Below the pieces are notes generated by a model. That model ran no database searches. It was given only the letters and a program-made list of their open reading frames with translations, and was not told the origin of the DNA. Both the position numbers and the translations under genes were made by a program. This document shows, one piece after another, positions 62,301 through 64,000 of a stretch of DNA of 64,000 nucleotides (its first letter is position 1; each line of letters starts with the position of its first letter). The DNA comes from Marinirhabdus sp963793275 (GTDB taxonomy: Bacteria; Bacteroidota; Bacteroidia; Flavobacteriales; Flavobacteriaceae), in assembly GCA_963793275.1 (NCBI GenBank), contig CAWBZL010000001.1, positions 400,883 to 464,882 of the forward strand, read 5' to 3'.

Positions 62301-63772
62301 ACGAACGCTTACGGCCAATTCTGCTTACGGCAACGGCGGCCATTATGGGCTTTATCCCAATGGCTATCTCTACCTCTGGCGGTGCAGAAGTGCAGCGTCC
62401 ATTGGCAACCGTAGTTATTGGTGGGTTGATAACAGCAACATTTTTAACGCTTGTGGTCCTTCCTGTATTGTATTATTGGCTCGAATCGAGAAAGGAACGA
62501 AACAATAACGATGGAGGTGTAAGCTATGTCAACAAATCAACGAACATTGTAACAGTATTATTGATGGTTGGCGGTTTGATGGCTTCCGGAACTGCGTTTG
62601 CCCAAGACACTAATCAAGATGGTACAATTCCAAAAACCTTGACTGTAGATGAGGCCATTGCAATGGCAAAACAGAATTATCCATCCCTTAAAGAGAGCCA
62701 AGCCTTTATTGAGCGTGAACAAGCGATGAAGGGTACCAGTTTCGATTTGGGAAATACACAGGTGTTTACAGGAAAGGAAGAGTTTGGTAATGACCTTCCC
62801 GGTGTTCAGACCACCATAGGTGTACAACAGGGAAATATTGATTTGCTTTCTGGTTTTTCAAAATCCAAGTTCTATAAGGAACGTGTTAAACTGGGCGAAA
62901 CGTTCTACGCGGTCAACGAACAGCAATTGATTCGCAATGTGATGCAGGCTTACGACCGTATCAATTATAACAAGGCACAATTGCGGTTTGCAGACCAATT
63001 GGACAGTGTTTATGCCAACTTTAGGACCGCTGCCGAATTGCGGTTTGATACAGGGGAAACGGGCAAATTGGAATTTATTGCTGCCTCTTCCGAATATCAG
63101 CAGATTCAGGTTTTACGACAGCAAGCCTATGATGACATTGAAATTTCAAAAAGGGCATTGAAGCAGTATTTGGGCATCGACCAAGAAATAGAAACTGTTA
63201 ATTTGGCCTATGAACCAATGGATTTTTTGGCCAATTTGGATTCGGCTTCCGCAGTCAATAATCCTTTGCTTCAATATTCCTTGCAAAATGCAGAAGTAAG
63301 CAAAGCCAATATCGGTGTAGAAAAAGCACAGTTCCTACCCAAGTTCAACTTGACCTACGGCAGGCAGATAGTGGATGATGTGTCGGGTTTCAATACCTAT
63401 CAGGCTGGTATTAGCATACCGCTTTGGTTCTTTCCGCAGAAATCAAGAGTAAAGGCCGCTAAAGCAGATGCATTGGTCGCCGAGAATCAATATCTCGAAC
63501 AAAAGGCAGTGACCGAAAGTAGGGTGTCACAGCTCATAAAATCGCTGGAAAAGACCCAAAAAACACTTGACTATTATCAGGAAGGTGCCTTGCTTTTGGC
63601 CGAGGAACAAATTACTACGGCAGAACTGGCCTCTAAGGAAGGTGAAATTGATTATGTGAACTATATCACGATACTTAACAGCGCCATCAGGATAAAACAA
63701 AATCATATACAGTTTATAAATCAATATAACCAGCAGTTCATTGAGTTGCAATACCAACTGGGTAACCTATAA
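59357..63772 (+). CDS. czcA: CzcA-type heavy-metal RND pump fused to TolC-like factor
   Basis: 1471 residues. Residues 1 to about 1045 are an HME-RND pump with twelve membrane segments. The charged motif DFGIIVDGAVIIVE in helix 4 is the pattern of CzcA/CnrA pumps for Zn, Co, Ni or Cd, not of Cu/Ag pumps. At about 1058-1082 a Sec-leader-like segment occurs (NIVTVLLMVGGLMASGTAFA then QDTN), and from there to the end is an outer-membrane factor of the TolC family (LTVDEAIAMAKQNYPSLKES; ends LQYQLGNL). The fusion is common in Bacteroidota. The leader-like segment inside suggests that the outer-membrane part may be cut free. The adaptor gene follows 18 bases downstream. Confidence 0.92.
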   Translation: MINKIISFSINNKFIIGLFIVALVGTGIWSMATINLGSVPDITNNQVQVITVAPNLGTEDIEQFVTYPVELAMANLPDVIELRSVSRFGLSVVTIVFKDEAGTYLPRQLVQEKLTEVAGEIPEGFGTPFMAPITTGLGEIYQYTLKLKEGYEDKYDAMELRTIQDWIVKRQMALVPGVVEVNAFGGYVKQYEVAINPNKLKSFGITMNQVFEALKVNNANTGGAYIEKNNQANFIRGEGLARSIEDLENTVVTTQNGSPVLIRDVAEKVGFGNQVRYGAFTQDGHETVGGQILMLKGESPGNVVENVEKRIVEIQKSLPEGVYIDTFLSRSELIGRTTSTVEKNLIEGSLIVIFVLVLLLGSFRGGLITASVIPLSLLFAFILMKQFGVWANLMSLGAIDFGIIVDGAVIIVEGMVFHIHQRMKKTTTAIDQSEMDEIAYESASTMMNSAFFGQLIILIVFTPILFLTGVEGKMFRPMAFTFGFAVLGAIILCLTYVPMISALFLKPAKNQNSWFAKFENKIDRFSDKIMSGLNRGYVPLLNFALRFRAGVVIGAVALLLIAGFIFSNMGGEFIPKFDEGDIAFQALIKPGSSLTESIEASKKLQNLINEFPEVKTVISRIGVAEIPTDPMPMDIADSYIILEKDKSKWTSADSKEELIEKIQEKISVVPGVNFVFTQPVELRFNELLTGVREDVAIKLYGEDLEVLADKVQEIAAVIRTVPGAADLNVEATSGLPQMTVEYNRAKMAQYGVTVDKLNDYVSASFAGEQASVIFEGEKRFDVVIRLAKEFRQDINSLKNLYIDLPNGAQVPLKEVADISYKPGPMQISRDNTSRRISVGVNVRGRDVKSMVEEIQQKLETDVKLPPGYFVTYGGSFENLQRASDRLMIVVPIALFLIFILLYFALSSFSQSLMIYMAVPLAAIGGVFALWIRGMPFSISAGVGFIVLFGVAVLNGLVLINKFNELKESGMTDLKKRIYEATHERLRPILLTATAAIMGFIPMAISTSGGAEVQRPLATVVIGGLITATFLTLVVLPVLYYWLESRKERNNNDGGVSYVNKSTNIVTVLLMVGGLMASGTAFAQDTNQDGTIPKTLTVDEAIAMAKQNYPSLKESQAFIEREQAMKGTSFDLGNTQVFTGKEEFGNDLPGVQTTIGVQQGNIDLLSGFSKSKFYKERVKLGETFYAVNEQQLIRNVMQAYDRINYNKAQLRFADQLDSVYANFRTAAELRFDTGETGKLEFIAASSEYQQIQVLRQQAYDDIEISKRALKQYLGIDQEIETVNLAYEPMDFLANLDSASAVNNPLLQYSLQNAEVSKANIGVEKAQFLPKFNLTYGRQIVDDVSGFNTYQAGISIPLWFFPQKSRVKAAKADALVAENQYLEQKAVTESRVSQLIKSLEKTQKTLDYYQEGALLLAEEQITTAELASKEGEIDYVNYITILNSAIRIKQNHIQFINQYNQQFIELQYQLGNL

Positions 63773-63790
63773 TCTAAAAAAGAATAAGAA

Positions 63791-64000
63791 ATGAAAAATA
63801 TAGCAATAGTAAGTGTAGCACTAATGACCTTCTTTATGGTTGGCTGCAACGACAAGCCCGATTCGGAATTGGGCCATAACGAAAATAGCGAAACCTCTGA
63901 AAATATGAAGGACGACGGGGATGCACACGGCGAAGAAGGCCACGATGAAGGAGAGGAAGAAGGTGGTCACAGCGAGGAAGAAGGCGTTGTGGAACTCACA
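63791..64000 (+). CDS. czcB: RND periplasmic adaptor (CzcB-like), partial
   Basis: Only the first 70 codons are in the window. Lipoprotein leader MKNIAIVSVALMTFFMVGC with lipobox cysteine, then a long acidic and His-rich stretch (GDAHGEEGHDEGEEEGGHSE) as in metal-binding N-termini of CzcB/CusB adaptors. It should link the pump to the outer-membrane part. The frame is open at the right edge. Confidence 0.8.
   Translation, partial: MKNIAIVSVALMTFFMVGCNDKPDSELGHNENSETSENMKDDGDAHGEEGHDEGEEEGGHSEEEGVVELT

Overview
This AT-rich window looks like a marine-type flavobacterium (Bacteroidota; a Gramella/Salegentibacter-like Flavobacteriaceae member is my best guess). The reasons are low GC, Bacteroidota -7 promoter boxes of the TAnnTTTG kind, MKK...C lipoprotein leaders, TPR sensor kinases, CzcA pumps fused to TolC, and the protein families throughout. 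No rRNA gene and no complete tRNA gene was found.

Layout. (1) 1-6.5 kb is ordinary chromosome: an AsmA-like envelope protein cut by the left edge, acetyl-CoA synthetase, a decayed YdeI-like gene and an exported regulatory-domain protein. (2) About 6.6-28.85 kb looks like an accessory island (called A here). It holds small secreted proteins, a polyproline mini-lipoprotein beside a TPR histidine kinase/response regulator pair, a run of small proteins, a type I restriction-modification locus with five extra genes between hsdS and hsdR, a tripartite HipB-HipS-HipT module and an integrase remnant. (3) 28.81-57.0 kb (B) is bounded by two identical 45-bp copies of the 3' half of a tRNA-Met gene. It has an integrase at the left end and a relaxase/primase/helicase module at the right end, so it reads as an integrative mobilizable element. 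Its cargo is a nitric-oxide-type sensory phosphorelay (H-NOX, FIST/NosP-like, two histidine kinases, HPt, CheY, LytTR regulator) followed by an exopolysaccharide locus (GDP-mannose synthesis, flippase, glycosyltransferases, TPR/beta-barrel exporter). One enzyme of that locus is a receiver domain fused to a family-2 glycosyltransferase. (4) From 56.96 kb to the right edge (C) is a third unit with its own integrase and a CzcA-type metal efflux system.

How the parts may work together (inference). A, B and C look like a tandem array stacked in one tRNA-Met gene on the minus strand, whose intact copy should lie to the right of the window. B would carry a complete decision circuit: gas sensing, phosphorelay, LytTR transcription and a directly phosphorylatable sugar transferase, giving controlled exopolysaccharide. 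A contains a second possible circuit: a TACGG-N4-CCGTA palindrome stands about 29 bp upstream of -7 boxes at three sites around the TPR kinase/regulator pair.

Three genes carry single-base length changes (TPR kinase start, hsdS, glycoside hydrolase). Whether these are real lesions, switches or sequencing errors cannot be settled from this sequence alone; the hydrolase also has an in-frame stop, which favours real decay.
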